From NCBI RefSeq assembly GCF_000168715.1, contig NZ_AASE01000010.1:1-64000 (forward strand): a stretch of DNA of 64,000 bases, given 5' to 3'. This document shows positions 28,957 through 38,537 of the stretch, in pieces. The position numbers were made by a program, and so were the translations under genes. Each line of letters opens with the position of its first letter. Within the stretch, counting starts at the first letter, position 1. The notes under the pieces were generated by a model. The model made no database searches, had not been told where the DNA came from, and saw only the letters and a list, made by a program, of their open reading frames with translations. This DNA is from Chlorobium ferrooxidans DSM 13031. Lineage in GTDB: Bacteria > Bacteroidota > Chlorobiia > Chlorobiales > Chlorobiaceae.

Positions 28957-30093
28957 TCAAGACTCTCCGATGAGACGCATATAATACCGCTCATACTCCT
29001 CAACAAGCAGCGCTGTTTCATACCGCTTTGCCTGCTCGACGCAGGCTTCTGAACACGCAAGCCAGTGATTTGGGTCAGTGAGGAGGAGCAGCGATTTTTC
29101 CGTCATGGCCTCAATATCTCCGGGAGGAAGCAGATAGCCGTGCTTGCCGGGCACAATAAACTCCGGGAATCCGCCCGCCATGGTAGCCACAACCGGAACA
29201 CCGCAGGCCATCGCTTCAAGTGCCGCAAGTCCGAACGACTCGGCATTGCTCGGCATCAGCATAAGATCAGCCATGGAGAGCAGCGGAACGATATCGTCCA
29301 GCTTGCCGAGAAAGCGTACCCGGTCGTTAATCCCCAGCTGCCGGGCAAGCTCCTCTGCTCCGCTCCGCTCCGGTCCGTCACCGACAAGCAGCAGTGTTGC
29401 CTTGATCTGACGGCTCACTCCATGAAAAATCCGGATGATATCACCGATGCACTTTACCGGCCTGAAATTGGAGATATGAATAACAATCTTCTCATCGCCG
29501 ATACCAAGCTGTTCACGGAGCTCCGCCCTGGGAGAGCGGAAAAAATATGAGGTATCAACAAAATTCGAAATAACCGTCACCTCCCGTTTCGGGCTGAACA
29601 TCCTCACGGTCTCATCTCTCAGATAGCCTGACACGGCCGTCACCCCGTCGGACTTGTTGATGGCCAGACGCACAACATCCTGCATCCCGCTATCAGCCCC
29701 AACAACCGTGATATCGGTACCGTGAAGCGTGGTTGCAATCTTGAAGCAGTTCGAACCGCAGCACTTGTCCTCAAGCATCTGGCGGGCCAGCATCGCGCTC
29801 ATGGCATGGGGAATAGCATAATGGGCATGCACCACATCCAGATGCTCAAACCGGGCAACCTGGGCAATTTTTGAAGCAAGAGCCATCGAGTAGAACGAGC
29901 ATTCAAATAGCGGGTAGTGCATCAGCTCTACCTCGTGGTAGAAGATGTTCTTTGAAAAGGTACCAAGCCTGAACGGGAGCGACTGACTGAAAAAATGGAT
30001 CGTGTGCCCCCTTGCGGCAAGCGCCTTGCCCAGCTCGGCGGCAATTGCACCGCTGCCGCCGTAGGTGGGATGACATAATATTCCGATTTTCAT
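28957..30093 (-). CDS. bshA: N-acetyl-alpha-D-glucosaminyl L-malate synthase (bacillithiol pathway)
   Basis: GT4 family glycosyltransferase, 378 aa, that joins UDP-GlcNAc to L-malate, the first step toward bacillithiol. The N-terminus has CHPTYGGSGAIAAELGKALA and the C-terminal Rossmann domain has VKCIGDIIRIF and the EX7E block ESFGLAALEAMACGVPVVAT. BshA is distinguished from other GT4 enzymes by the YGGSG loop and HAHYAIPHA near residue 93. Green sulfur bacteria are known to make a bacillithiol derivative, which fits. No bshB or bshC is adjacent. Confidence 0.88.
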   Translation of the reverse strand: MKIGILCHPTYGGSGAIAAELGKALAARGHTIHFFSQSLPFRLGTFSKNIFYHEVELMHYPLFECSFYSMALASKIAQVARFEHLDVVHAHYAIPHAMSAMLARQMLEDKCCGSNCFKIATTLHGTDITVVGADSGMQDVVRLAINKSDGVTAVSGYLRDETVRMFSPKREVTVISNFVDTSYFFRSPRAELREQLGIGDEKIVIHISNFRPVKCIGDIIRIFHGVSRQIKATLLLVGDGPERSGAEELARQLGINDRVRFLGKLDDIVPLLSMADLMLMPSNAESFGLAALEAMACGVPVVATMAGGFPEFIVPGKHGYLLPPGDIEAMTEKSLLLLTDPNHWLACSEACVEQAKRYETALLVEEYERYYMRLIGES

Positions 30094-30411
30094 TGTTGCG
30101 GGTTTATGGTGTGTATTTCAAATATACCTCTAAAAGAAGGTAATAGTTGCATATGCCGCCACAAGCATTTGCCTTTGGGGCCGTAAATTCAAAACAAAGA
30201 GTGCTCACTGCATTATGGAAACCCCCTGCCTCACTCAAAGATTTACAGGCTATGCTGCACAGGCTGAGCGCCAGTTAGAAGCCTCATCCACTAAAAAATT
30301 GCTTTAAATTTTTACAATACCGTAACACAGCCGCTCTGGATTGCAACTCCATTAATGCTTATTTACAAAGGAGCAGCAATTCTCTTTTATTCCCCTGAAA
30401 CAAGGAGTGCA
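30094..30411. other. Intergenic region upstream of bshA and of the 115-aa hypothetical gene
   Basis: 318 bp between divergent genes. No ORF of weight and no RNA gene recognised. The stretch nearest the plus-strand gene is AT-rich (AAATTGCTTTAAATTTTTACAATACCGTAACAC), consistent with a promoter; no specific motif is claimed. Confidence 0.4.
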
Positions 30412-30762
30412 ATGAGCAGCGTTAAACCCTTTAAAATCATCATAGAGTGGAATGATCAGGAAGATTTTAATTTCAGCTGCGATTACGAGCATCCTGATTC
30501 AGAAAAAGCGAGAAAAAACGGCCCTGTGCATGCGATGCTCAGCTTCCCGGTCATGGCAGAAGCAATGGGCAATGTTCTCAAAAAACTGAGAAAAGATCCC
30601 ATTTCATTCCCTCTGTTTCTTGTCAATCTGGCCTTCAATCACCGTAGTCTGCTCGATGAAATTGACCAATTGCTGTTGCAGCTTCACCATCATCTCGAAA
30701 ATGAACAAGGATCGGGCACATTTTCCTGTCACATCTCCTCAAAGAAACGCCTGCCCCTGTAA
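30412..30762 (+). CDS. Hypothetical protein (116 aa)
   Basis: Not recognised. The ATG at 30412 is preferred over the in-frame one at 30355 because AAGGAG lies 5 nt upstream. The protein is soluble and mixed in charge (WNDQEDFNFSCDYEHPDSEKARK). It has a leucine-rich amphipathic C-terminal half (LLDEIDQLLLQLHHHLENE) that could form a helix or coiled coil. It sits 225 nt before arginine decarboxylase copy 2, with a proposed Pho box between them, so it is probably a separate unit. Confidence 0.6.
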   Translation: MSSVKPFKIIIEWNDQEDFNFSCDYEHPDSEKARKNGPVHAMLSFPVMAEAMGNVLKKLRKDPISFPLFLVNLAFNHRSLLDEIDQLLLQLHHHLENEQGSGTFSCHISSKKRLPL

Positions 30763-30813
30763 CCTCTTGTATCATCACCGGGAATAATGGTTTTTCGGAG
30801 ATCACGGGAAGAT

Positions 30814-30846
30814 TTAACACAGTGTTAACAATTCTGTTATAGCGGC
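30814..30846 (+). promoter_or_regulatory. Proposed Pho box upstream of arginine decarboxylase copy 2/phoA/ppk
   Basis: TTAACACAGTG (30814-30824), TTAACAATTCT (30825-30835) and a weaker GTTATAGCGGC (30836-30846) are head-to-tail with an exact 11-bp period. PhoB/PhoP-type regulators bind direct repeats of TTNACA-like hexamers spaced by 5 bp. The first repeat also makes the palindrome TTAACAC-A-GTGTTAA. A hairpin CTCCGG/CCGGAG follows at 30886-30906. Confidence 0.5.
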
Positions 30847-30987
30847 TTTACTACCTTTCGATTCACTTGACCCTGACTCGTCTTCCTCCGGCGAACAAAA
30901 CCGGAGAGTACGATACGTTTGCATGAAACCGCCCGGGGTTAAACAGGTAAAGTCTTTTAAAGAATAATTTAATATGGGGATACGACC

Positions 30988-31533
30988 GTGTCATTTGTGC
31001 CGAAAAAAGTTTTTTTCACCAAAGGTGTTGGACGTCATAAAGAGTATCTCTCTTCATTCGAGCTTGCCCTGAGAGAAGCCAAAATCGAGAAATGCAATCT
31101 GGTCACCGTTTCAAGTATTTTCCCCCCTCACTGTGAACGCATCAGCGTTGAAGAGGGTCTGAAACTGCTCTCTCCCGGTCAGATCACCTTTGCCGTCATG
31201 GCTCGCAACTCAACCAATGAGTACAACCGTCTTATCGCTTCTTCAGTCGGGGTAGCCATTCCTGCCGATGACGCACAATACGGCTACCTCTCGGAACACC
31301 ATCCTTTCGGAGAATCTGCCGAACAGTCCGGAGAATATGCTGAAGATCTTGCCGCAACCATGCTTGCCACAACCCTTGGTATCGAGTTTGACCCCAACAA
31401 GGACTGGGACGAACGCGAAGGTATCTATAAAATGAGCGGCAAGATCATCAACTCCTACAATATCACCCAGGCGGCAGAAGGTGAAAACGGACTCTGGACA
31501 ACAGTCATTTCATGCGCAGTTCTGCTGCCATAA
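30988..31533 (+). CDS. Pyruvoyl-dependent arginine decarboxylase, copy 2
   Basis: 181 aa, GTG start at 30988 matching the TTG start of copy 1. The serinolysis pair Ser42-Ser43 (VSSIFPP) and the surrounding sequence are intact, so it should mature to the pyruvoyl enzyme that makes agmatine. It differs from copy 1 (13365-13910) only at residues 6, 48, 60, 85, 96, 161 and 168; the DNA has many more silent changes. It stands 67 nt ahead of the alkaline phosphatase gene on the same strand and downstream of the proposed Pho box. Confidence 0.93.
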   Translation: MSFVPKKVFFTKGVGRHKEYLSSFELALREAKIEKCNLVTVSSIFPPHCERISVEEGLKLLSPGQITFAVMARNSTNEYNRLIASSVGVAIPADDAQYGYLSEHHPFGESAEQSGEYAEDLAATMLATTLGIEFDPNKDWDEREGIYKMSGKIINSYNITQAAEGENGLWTTVISCAVLLP

Positions 31534-31600
31534 CAGCTTTTCTGAAAGGGCATACATCGCTCCTGGCTGATTAACGAAATATCAAACCCGTTCTGATCTT

Positions 31601-33103
31601 ATGAACAAACCATCAAGGAGAGTGCACTATTTATCGGCAACGCTGCATTTGTTGCCGTTGGTATCCCTGATGGTATCAATCTCTCTCTTTTCGCAGGTAA
31701 TAATTGGTGCTCCCGCACTCAAGCCCTCTGCAACAGCTGCGCCCCGCTATCTGTTTCTCTTTATCGGAGATGGAATGGGACCTGCACAGATTAAACTCGC
31801 TGATGCAGTGCTTGAGAATGGTCACGCGCTTAAAATGACCTCTTTTCCGGTTTTGGGGATGGCTACAACACATGCCGAAAACCGTTATATCACCGATTCC
31901 GGAGCTGCAAGCACCGCGCTTGCTACCGGAAGGAAAACTACTGTCGGGACCATTTCCATGGCCGGCAACCACCTTGACACGCTTTTGACCATAGCAGAAA
32001 TGGCTAAAGCGAAGGGAATGAAAACAGGAATTGTGTCAAGCGTAGGCATTAATGATGCAACGCCTGCCTGCTTTTATGCCCATACCCCGTCCCGCAGCAA
32101 CAGTTATGATATTGCCGTGCAGATGGCTTCGAGCGGGTTTGACTATTTTGGCGGCGGGTATGCCGAAGGTAATCTGCCGGAAAACCGTCAAAAAGCTCCT
32201 GCCTTCAAGGGTGATATTGCCGAACGCATGCGATCGGCAAAGTATCTCATCACACATAACCGCATTGAGCTGCAGAAGGTCAAACCGGGAATCCGTTGTT
32301 GGGCATACACCGGATATGATGCAAAAGCCGCCATGGATTATGCCATGGACCGGAACCCCGAAAACATTGCGCTTGATGAATTTACGCGGGAGGGTATTCG
32401 GTTGCTTGATAATCCTCACGGTTTTTTCATGATGGTTGAAGGAGGAAAAATCGACTGGGCATGCCATGCCAATGATGCTGCCGCTGCAGCTCACGATGTA
32501 AAGGCTTTTGATAATGCAATTGCAGAAGCTCTCGCATTTTACCGTCGTCACCCGAAGGAAACCCTGATTATTGTTACCGCTGATCATGAATGTGGCGGCC
32601 TCTCGCTCGGCAACAGAACAAATGGTTACGACACCCGCCTCAGCCTGCTGCGCCGACAGAAAATCTCGCACCAGCGCTTCTCGGAAAAAGTTTCATCATG
32701 GAAAAAAAGTGGCACCGTTACCTTTCCAATGGCAATCGACAGTGTAAATACCTATTACGGCATCAGCATGAAGGATGCGGACTCGACGCTTGCCCTCACT
32801 CCAGCGAACTACAAAACCCTTGAAGAGGCATACACAACAACCATAAAACCGGAATCAACGGACATCTTTACATCGGCTGTAACCGGATTGCTGAATGTGA
32901 GAGCGGGAATCGGATGGTCGAGCAACGCTCATACAGCTGTTCCGGTGCAGGTTTTTGCTATAGGAAAGGGTGCAGAACGCTTCAGAGGCTTTTACGACAA
33001 TACCGATATTGCCAAAAAAATCATGCAGATCGCAGAACTGAAAAAAGATGCACCCTCCCGGATTAATCAAGTAAATAAGCACCGGTTAATATTACCTCAA
33101 TAG
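31601..33103 (+). CDS. phoA: Alkaline phosphatase (PhoA family)
   Basis: Periplasmic phosphomonoesterase that releases phosphate, 500 aa. An uncleaved-anchor or signal segment spans about 10-37. Active-site elements: metal ligand Asp57 in IGDGMG, nucleophile Ser100 in [29 protein letters not shown] and the C-terminal SNAHTAVPV. It is followed after 2 nt by ppk, so the phosphatase and polyphosphate kinase are almost certainly co-transcribed, probably with arginine decarboxylase copy 2. The product would act outside the cytoplasmic membrane under phosphate limitation. Confidence 0.93.
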   Translation: MNKPSRRVHYLSATLHLLPLVSLMVSISLFSQVIIGAPALKPSATAAPRYLFLFIGDGMGPAQIKLADAVLENGHALKMTSFPVLGMATTHAENRYITDSGAASTALATGRKTTVGTISMAGNHLDTLLTIAEMAKAKGMKTGIVSSVGINDATPACFYAHTPSRSNSYDIAVQMASSGFDYFGGGYAEGNLPENRQKAPAFKGDIAERMRSAKYLITHNRIELQKVKPGIRCWAYTGYDAKAAMDYAMDRNPENIALDEFTREGIRLLDNPHGFFMMVEGGKIDWACHANDAAAAAHDVKAFDNAIAEALAFYRRHPKETLIIVTADHECGGLSLGNRTNGYDTRLSLLRRQKISHQRFSEKVSSWKKSGTVTFPMAIDSVNTYYGISMKDADSTLALTPANYKTLEEAYTTTIKPESTDIFTSAVTGLLNVRAGIGWSSNAHTAVPVQVFAIGKGAERFRGFYDNTDIAKKIMQIAELKKDAPSRINQVNKHRLILPQ

Positions 33104-33105
33104 TT

Positions 33106-35226
33106 ATGCTGACCGCAGAGAACGAAACCAAAGCCGCCCTTCCGGATTTTTTCGATCCCGGATATTATATCAACAGAGAGCTGAGCTGGATCTATTTCAA
33201 CCAGAGGGTGCTGGAGGAGTCTCTCCGATCAGAACTCCACCCCCTTCTGGAACGGGTAAAATTCATATCAATTTTCAGTTCAAATCTTGATGAATATTTC
33301 ATGATCCGGGTTGCAGGCATCGAAGACCAGTATGATGCCGGTGTTCAGGAGCGGACTGTTGATGGTTATACTCCTGCCGAGCAGCTTGAGAAGATTCGCA
33401 GGATGGTTATTCATCAGCTCAAGCTCAGAAATGACTGTTTATATAATGATCTCATGCCTGCCATGCAGCGTGAGGGCATAGAGATCCTCCGTTTTTCGGA
33501 ACTCCCGAATACACAGAAAAAATCACTCAGGGCATATTTCCACAGGGAGATCTTCCCTGTACTGACACCTTTGGCTTTCGATACAGGCCATCCATTCCCC
33601 TTTATGTCGAATCTCTCACTTAATCTTGCCATTGAGCTCGAAGATGAGAGCACCCTCGCCCGGAAATTTGCGAGAGTAAAAGTTCCAAGCATTTTGCCCC
33701 GTCTGATCCCACTCAATAATATCGAGGGATTTCCCGGTAGTGATCATAACTGTTCCGTCTTACAGTTCATCTGGCTGGAGGATCTCATTGAAAATAATCT
33801 CGGCGAACTGTTTCCGCAGATGCGGATCATCAAGTCCCATCTTTTCAGAGTGATCAGAAATGCTGATATCGAAATCGAGGAGGATGAAGCCGGAGATCTC
33901 CTCGAAACCATTGAGCAGGGGATTCTGTCACGACGCTACGGAAAGGTCGTCCGTCTTGACATCACACCGGACATGCCGCTCGGGATAAGAAAGCTGCTTA
34001 TGAAAAATCTTGGTGTAACCCAAAGAAACGTCTATGAAATTGACGGTGTGCTTGGTATGGGGGCACTTCTCGATCTTCTGAAAATAGATCGTCCTGAACT
34101 GAAAGATGATCCCTTTGTACCACACAACCCTATTGAAGAAGAATACGGCCAGAACATTTTCCGCGCAATAAGTACAAAAGATCACTTGCTTTACCATCCA
34201 TACGACTCCTTTCAGCCTGTAGTCGATTTAATCACGAAGGCTGCGACTGATCCTGATGTCCTGTCAATCAAGCAGACTCTTTACCGGGTAGGAAGCAACT
34301 CGCCTGTCGTCAAGGCCCTGATGAGGGCCGCTGAGGCCGGCAAACAGGTGGCGGTGCTCGTAGAACTCAAGGCAAGATTCGACGAAGAGAACAACATTGT
34401 ATGGGCACGGGCACTCGAAGATGTCGGCGTTCATGTCTGTTATGGTCTGCCGGGCCTTAAAATCCACGCAAAACTCACCATGATTGTGCGCCGGGAGCAG
34501 CAAAAACTGAAACACTATCTGCATCTCGGTACAGGTAACTATAATCCGGCTACGGGGAAGATCTATACTGATTACAGCCTCTTTACCACCAATGAAGCGC
34601 TTGCCAACGATGTAGCTGAACTGTTCAATGCTCTGACCGGATATTCAAAACATACCGGGTACTTAAAACTGCTGGTATCTCCGATCAATACGAGAAAGAG
34701 AGTTATCGAAATGATTGAAAGGGAATCAGCATGGAGCCAAAAATCAGAGAATGGCCGTATCATCATGAAAATGAATGCACTCGTGGACGCCAAAACCATC
34801 AGGGCACTCTATAAAGCATCCTGCAAAGGGGTAAAAATCGAACTGATCGTAAGGGGCGTCTGCTGCCTTAAACCCGGAATACCTGATGTGAGTGCAAATA
34901 TCAGGGTCATCAGTGTTATCGGGAGATTTCTTGAACACAGCAGAGCTTACTACTTCCATAATGGCGGAGATCCGGAACTCTATCTCGGCAGCGCTGATAT
35001 CATGCCAAGAAATCTCGACGAGCGGATTGAAACACTCTTTCCTGTTTTTGATAACACCTGCATCAGCAGGGTAAAATCGGACCTTGACCTTATCATAAGC
35101 GACAATGTCAAGGCCTGGATAATGAACCCTGAGGGAACCTACTCAATGATTGAGAGCGAAGCACCGCCAATAAACAGTCAGGCTCTTTTTTTAAGCCGAT
35201 CCTCAAGGAATAAAACGTCAATTTAA
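33106..35226 (+). CDS. ppk: Polyphosphate kinase 1
   Basis: Reversibly polymerises the ATP gamma-phosphate into polyphosphate. 706 aa with the four PPK1 domains: N-terminal ([19 protein letters not shown]), head, and two phospholipase D-like C-terminal domains. The autophosphorylated histidine should be His454 in [20 protein letters not shown] near 473 and a second PLD-type block follow ([16 protein letters not shown]). The start ATG lies 2 nt past the phoA stop. Confidence 0.96.
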   Translation: MLTAENETKAALPDFFDPGYYINRELSWIYFNQRVLEESLRSELHPLLERVKFISIFSSNLDEYFMIRVAGIEDQYDAGVQERTVDGYTPAEQLEKIRRMVIHQLKLRNDCLYNDLMPAMQREGIEILRFSELPNTQKKSLRAYFHREIFPVLTPLAFDTGHPFPFMSNLSLNLAIELEDESTLARKFARVKVPSILPRLIPLNNIEGFPGSDHNCSVLQFIWLEDLIENNLGELFPQMRIIKSHLFRVIRNADIEIEEDEAGDLLETIEQGILSRRYGKVVRLDITPDMPLGIRKLLMKNLGVTQRNVYEIDGVLGMGALLDLLKIDRPELKDDPFVPHNPIEEEYGQNIFRAISTKDHLLYHPYDSFQPVVDLITKAATDPDVLSIKQTLYRVGSNSPVVKALMRAAEAGKQVAVLVELKARFDEENNIVWARALEDVGVHVCYGLPGLKIHAKLTMIVRREQQKLKHYLHLGTGNYNPATGKIYTDYSLFTTNEALANDVAELFNALTGYSKHTGYLKLLVSPINTRKRVIEMIERESAWSQKSENGRIIMKMNALVDAKTIRALYKASCKGVKIELIVRGVCCLKPGIPDVSANIRVISVIGRFLEHSRAYYFHNGGDPELYLGSADIMPRNLDERIETLFPVFDNTCISRVKSDLDLIISDNVKAWIMNPEGTYSMIESEAPPINSQALFLSRSSRNKTSI

Positions 35227-35421
35227 GGCAGGGCAAAGAAGATCTGATGGCCAATCCTGCTTTGCATCATGAACAATCAGGCTGACCGTCCAATTCATCA
35301 TCATCAGTATGAACCTGAAAACCGTGATTAAAGATTGCCGAGACATACCGTGATACACGTTACTTGATACACAACCTCCCCCGCTCACCTCGCAGGGCTC
35401 AAAGCCCTGGAATTGGTAACT

Positions 35422-35634
35422 CTATCCCTGCTTTTCACGGACATTCAAAGCCTGAAGCCTGTTGCCTCTCGCTTCAAGTTCAAAATCCACGTCAGCATCC
35501 TGATTTAAAAACCTGAATTTCTCTTCAGAAACAATGTTCGAGAAGTGAACAAAAATATCCTCTCCTCCATTCGGATTGAGAATAAAGCCAAATCCTTTTC
35601 GGACATCGAACCATTTAACTTTACCGTTTACCAT
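35422..35634 (-). CDS. Cold-shock domain protein (CspA family)
   Basis: 70 aa OB-fold RNA chaperone. RNP1 is KGFGFIL near 13-19 and RNP2 is DIFVHFSNI near 26-34; the N-terminal GKVKWFD is canonical. The C-terminal half is more divergent than in major cold-shock proteins (FLNQDADVDFELEARGNRLQALNV). It binds single-stranded RNA or DNA; whether cold-induced is unknown. Single gene between ppk (convergent) and the phoB region (divergent). Confidence 0.9.
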   Translation of the reverse strand: MVNGKVKWFDVRKGFGFILNPNGGEDIFVHFSNIVSEEKFRFLNQDADVDFELEARGNRLQALNVREKQG

Positions 35635-36201
35635 CTGTATATATTTTCGGATAACGACTCAGCGAAGCCCCGTGACTTCCGGGTTATTGATTACAACCTC
35701 AGCTTTACAGCCTCAGTTTCTTTCAATGTACGCTCCATCGTATTGTGGAGGTGTTACGGGAGTGCAACAAGATTGTGAACACTTCACATGACAACATGGA
35801 TCACACTTGACCAATCCACAAGCCGCATGAATTGTCGGAAGTGAGTAACAAGGCAAATCTCTTTTGAGTTAAAATTAAGCCGGAAATGTTACGGAATTAT
35901 TACGAAATGGTTGAGGAACTGTAAACTATTCCAGGCAGAGAACAGGCGCACTCTGCTTAATGAGAAAAGTTTACGATCTTCTGATATCACGGAGAGATAC
36001 ACAATTGAGAAGACTTTCCGGAAGTACCGGGTTACTCAAAATAATTCCTCAACACCATAATTTTGGCGCTCAATCATCAAGCGCATTAACCATGAAATCA
36101 ATTCAGGTATACCCCCTGTTTGTTTTGACGAAAATTCTGTGTGCTTAAACCGCCCCGTTCTTCATAAATATGCCGAGACTTTAAATATTAAAACAAACGC
36201 T
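35635..36201. other. 567-bp intergenic region upstream of csp and phoB
   Basis: No convincing gene; a 62-codon frame starting at 35960 lacks a ribosome-binding site and family features. The region holds the proposed Pho box at 35889-35921. A weaker 11-bp series lies at 35754-35786 (TTACGGGAGTG, CAACAAGATTG, TGAACACTTCA). The long untranslated span could carry a 5' leader of the regulator gene. Confidence 0.45.
35889..35921 (+). promoter_or_regulatory. Proposed Pho box upstream of phoB
   Basis: Three head-to-tail 11-bp units: TTACGGAATTA, TTACGAAATGG, TTGAGGAACTG. The first closely matches the first unit of the porin box (TTAAGGAATTG at 39742). Position before the response regulator suggests autoregulation. 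Confidence 0.5.
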
Positions 36202-36897
36202 ATGCCGAATCCATTGCTTCTTGTTGTTGAAGATGACCGGAATCTCTCAAAGCTCCTGGAATTCAATCTTGAGCGGGCTGGATATGCATGCAAAATTTCT
36301 GAAAGTGGAGAAAACGCTTTTGAGCAGCTTTCCCGAAAATGTTTTGATCTTATTCTGCTCGATATCATGCTTCCAGGTATGAACGGATTTGAACTTTGTC
36401 AGAAAATCAAACAGCATCAGATATACAAAGATATTCCAATCATCATGCTGACGGCAAAAGGGGAAGAGATCGACAGAATCCTCGGTTTTGAACTCGGTAT
36501 TGATGACTATGTTGTCAAACCGTTCAGCCCCCGTGAACTGAACCTTCGAATACGGGCGGTGCTGAAAAGGGATAGAAGAAAGTCTGCTAAAATGCAGGAA
36601 ATCCTGAATGGCGATGGTATAGTTATTGACCTTTCACGGCACAGAGTTACTTCGGATCAACGTGAACTGGAACTGACTCTCATGGAGTTCAAACTTCTCG
36701 TTGCACTGCTCAAAAGAAAGGGCGAGGCACAATCGCGAGAGACGCTGCTCAGCGATGTATGGGATGTAGACAGAAACATAAACACCAGAACTATTGATAC
36801 CCATATTACAAGGCTCAGAGAAAAGCTTGGAGAAAAGGGCAATCTGATCAAGACACTGCGGGGAATAGGCTACAAGTTTGAAGGGGAAAAAGAGTAA
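36202..36897 (+). CDS. phoB: PhoB-type response regulator (OmpR family)
   Basis: 231 aa from the ATG at 36202 (M-P-N-P); the frame extends upstream to 36139, but only this start aligns with the receiver domain. The receiver has acidic pocket Glu10-Asp11-Asp12, phosphoacceptor Asp54 (LLDIMLPG), Thr84 and Lys107 (VKPFSP). The C-terminal winged helix shows LTLMEFKLLVALL and NTRTIDTHITRLREKL. No sensor kinase (PhoR) is next to it. Calling it PhoB rests on the surrounding phosphate genes and the boxes; a different OmpR-type regulator is possible. Confidence 0.8.
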   Translation: MPNPLLLVVEDDRNLSKLLEFNLERAGYACKISESGENAFEQLSRKCFDLILLDIMLPGMNGFELCQKIKQHQIYKDIPIIMLTAKGEEIDRILGFELGIDDYVVKPFSPRELNLRIRAVLKRDRRKSAKMQEILNGDGIVIDLSRHRVTSDQRELELTLMEFKLLVALLKRKGEAQSRETLLSDVWDVDRNINTRTIDTHITRLREKLGEKGNLIKTLRGIGYKFEGEKE

Positions 36898-36905
36898 CGC
36901 CTGAT

Positions 36906-37442
36906 TCATGATACTAATTCGGTTAATGCTGCATCATGAATGATCTGGCGGTGCAGGGGGATGCGCACTTCAGGCCGGAGATGATAAGGATAAAAGGCTC
37001 CTTCCAGGAGCTCATGGTTCAGAAATATAAGCTCATCTTCAACAACTACCCTGTAGGCAATGATAAGCAGCGAACCATACTTTTCCACTTCACGTTGATA
37101 GACACCGATCAACCGGTCAATCTTTCCGGAAAGTGAAGTCTCTTCCTTAAGCTCCCGCAGGCATCCTTCATGGGCTTCCTCTCCGGCCTCAAGAAATCCA
37201 CCCGGAAGAGCCCATTCATTACCTGCGGGTTCATGGGCTCGCCGGACTATAAGAAGTTCGTCTTTGTTGTTGACAACATAAGCTAAAGCTGCCGGAACGG
37301 GATTGATATAATGCACCCATGAACATGACAGGCAAATCTTCCGTTCACGTCCATTGATCATGGACCATTCCAGTGTTTTACTGCATACCGGACAGAATGA
37401 AAATGGCTTCACCATCTCTGCATTAAATTGTTGCACAAGCAA
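36906..37442 (-). CDS. Zinc-ribbon Nudix hydrolase
   Basis: 178 aa. An N-terminal zinc ribbon has Cys17, Cys20, Cys37 and Cys40 (CPVC and CLSC). The Nudix domain follows, with the box from Gly82 to about residue 104 (GFLEAGEEA...CLRELKEET). The layout resembles NudC-type or ADP-ribose/NADH pyrophosphatases that clean up nucleotide diphosphate derivatives; the exact substrate is not predictable. An in-frame ATG at residue 10 (M-V-K-P-F) is an alternative start. It converges on phoB, with 8 nt between stops. Confidence 0.86.
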   Translation of the reverse strand: MLVQQFNAEMVKPFSFCPVCSKTLEWSMINGRERKICLSCSWVHYINPVPAALAYVVNNKDELLIVRRAHEPAGNEWALPGGFLEAGEEAHEGCLRELKEETSLSGKIDRLIGVYQREVEKYGSLLIIAYRVVVEDELIFLNHELLEGAFYPYHLRPEVRIPLHRQIIHDAALTELVS

Positions 37443-37496
37443 TACCAGGTAAACAAAACAGCAACAGCAACCTTTACACGTTTATAGACCCTCCGG

Positions 37497-37539
37497 AATC
37501 ACAAGAAGCCGTACCGGGCAGGAACAGCTTCTTGTGATT
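37497..37539 (-). terminator. Hairpin downstream of pstS
   Basis: AATCACAAGAAGC (37497-37509) and GCTTCTTGTGATT (37527-37539) form a perfect 13-bp stem with a 17-nt loop. On the minus strand no T-run follows, so it may protect the mRNA 3' end rather than act as a classic intrinsic terminator. Confidence 0.6.
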
Positions 37540-37577
37540 AAATGATTTTTATTCGAACAGAGAGCTTTGATAGCGGC

Positions 37578-38395
37578 TCAATGGATATTGACAAACCCTG
37601 ATTCGCTGATCAACCGTTTGCCCTCTTCGGTTTTGGCAAGATCAATGAACTGCTTGACTGCTCCGGTCGGCTGACCGTTGGTGTACATGAAGAGCGGGCG
37701 GTGAATCGGGTAGGTGCCGTTTTTAACCGTGCGAACATCGGCATCAACACCGTCAACCAGCACTGCTTTTACCGAACTGTCTACAAAACCCATTCCGATA
37801 TAGCTCACTGCCGCCGGAGTTGAAGCAACACGGCTCTTGATTGAACCGTTGCTCGACTGGGTTTCTGCTCTCTTGGAAATCGGGTTATCCTTGCCCATCA
37901 CCAGCTCCTTGAAGGAGTCAGCCGTACCGCTGTTTGATTCACGCTGGATAATGACGATTGCGGCATTCGGTCCGCCAACCTGGTTCCAGTTGGTGTATTT
38001 GCCCATGTAGATTCCGCGGATCTGTGCTTTTGAGAGCGCATTGACGCGGTTGCTCGGGTGAACGACAATCGACAGACCGTCAAGAGCAATAATGTGTTCA
38101 ACCGGGTTGACACCTTTGGCTTTTGCTGCGGCAATCTCCTTGTCTTTCATCTCCCTTGACATGGTTGCGATGTCACAGGTTTTGTTGATCAGGCTTTTTG
38201 CCCCGTTGCCTGAACCGGACTCACTTACCACGACCTGTACACCGGTGGTTTTGGTAAAGTAACCGGCAAATGCCTTGGCGATCGGTCCAACCGTGGTCGA
38301 ACCATCGATAACGATTTTTCCGGCAGCTTCAGCCGTGCCTGACGTTGTCAGACCAAATACTGCTGCGGTTAAAGAAATTTTCTGAAGAGTTTCAT
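37578..38395 (-). CDS. pstS: Phosphate ABC transporter substrate-binding protein PstS, apparent frameshift in signal peptide
   Basis: Periplasmic phosphate receptor. The mature part is intact: IVIDGSTTVGPIAKAFA, SESGSGNGAKSL, QRESNSGTADSFKEL and the C-terminal YTNGQPTGAVKQFIDL. The only plausible ATG (38395, M-K-L-F-R-K-F-L) runs into TAA after eight codons. The mature frame is one base off. Adding one A to the AAAA tract near 38380 would give M-K-L-F-R-K-I-S-L-T-A-A-V-F-G with an AEA cleavage site, a normal signal peptide. The longer open frame (to 38498) starts inside the terminator hairpin and has no signal. So this is a real frameshift, slippage-dependent expression, or a sequence error. 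Confidence 0.88.
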
Positions 38396-38462
38396 GGTTT
38401 TGATGGTATTTGAAATTAAGAGTAGAAAAAGTTATCTGTTTTGGCGCTCTCGTTTGCCGGCT

Positions 38463-38492
38463 ATAAAAGCCCCCCTGTTGGAGAGCAGGGGG
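38463..38492 (-). terminator. Terminator or attenuator between porin and pstS
   Basis: On the minus strand CCCCCTG pairs with CAGGGGG around an 8-nt loop, followed by CTTTTAT. Because the porin and pstS are co-directional and 140 nt apart, partial read-through could set their expression ratio. Confidence 0.75.
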
Positions 38493-38537
38493 ACACAATC
38501 ATAACACACAACAGAAAGAACACAACACACACACGGT

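Noticed and set aside
35960-36148. 62-codon frame before phoB as a gene
   Set aside because: No ribosome-binding site, no family resemblance, composition like intergenic DNA.
38396-38498. Upstream extension of pstS to 38498 as its true N-terminus
   Set aside because: It begins inside a terminator hairpin, has no ribosome-binding site and has no signal peptide, whereas the out-of-frame ATG at 38395 gives a normal one if a single base is added.
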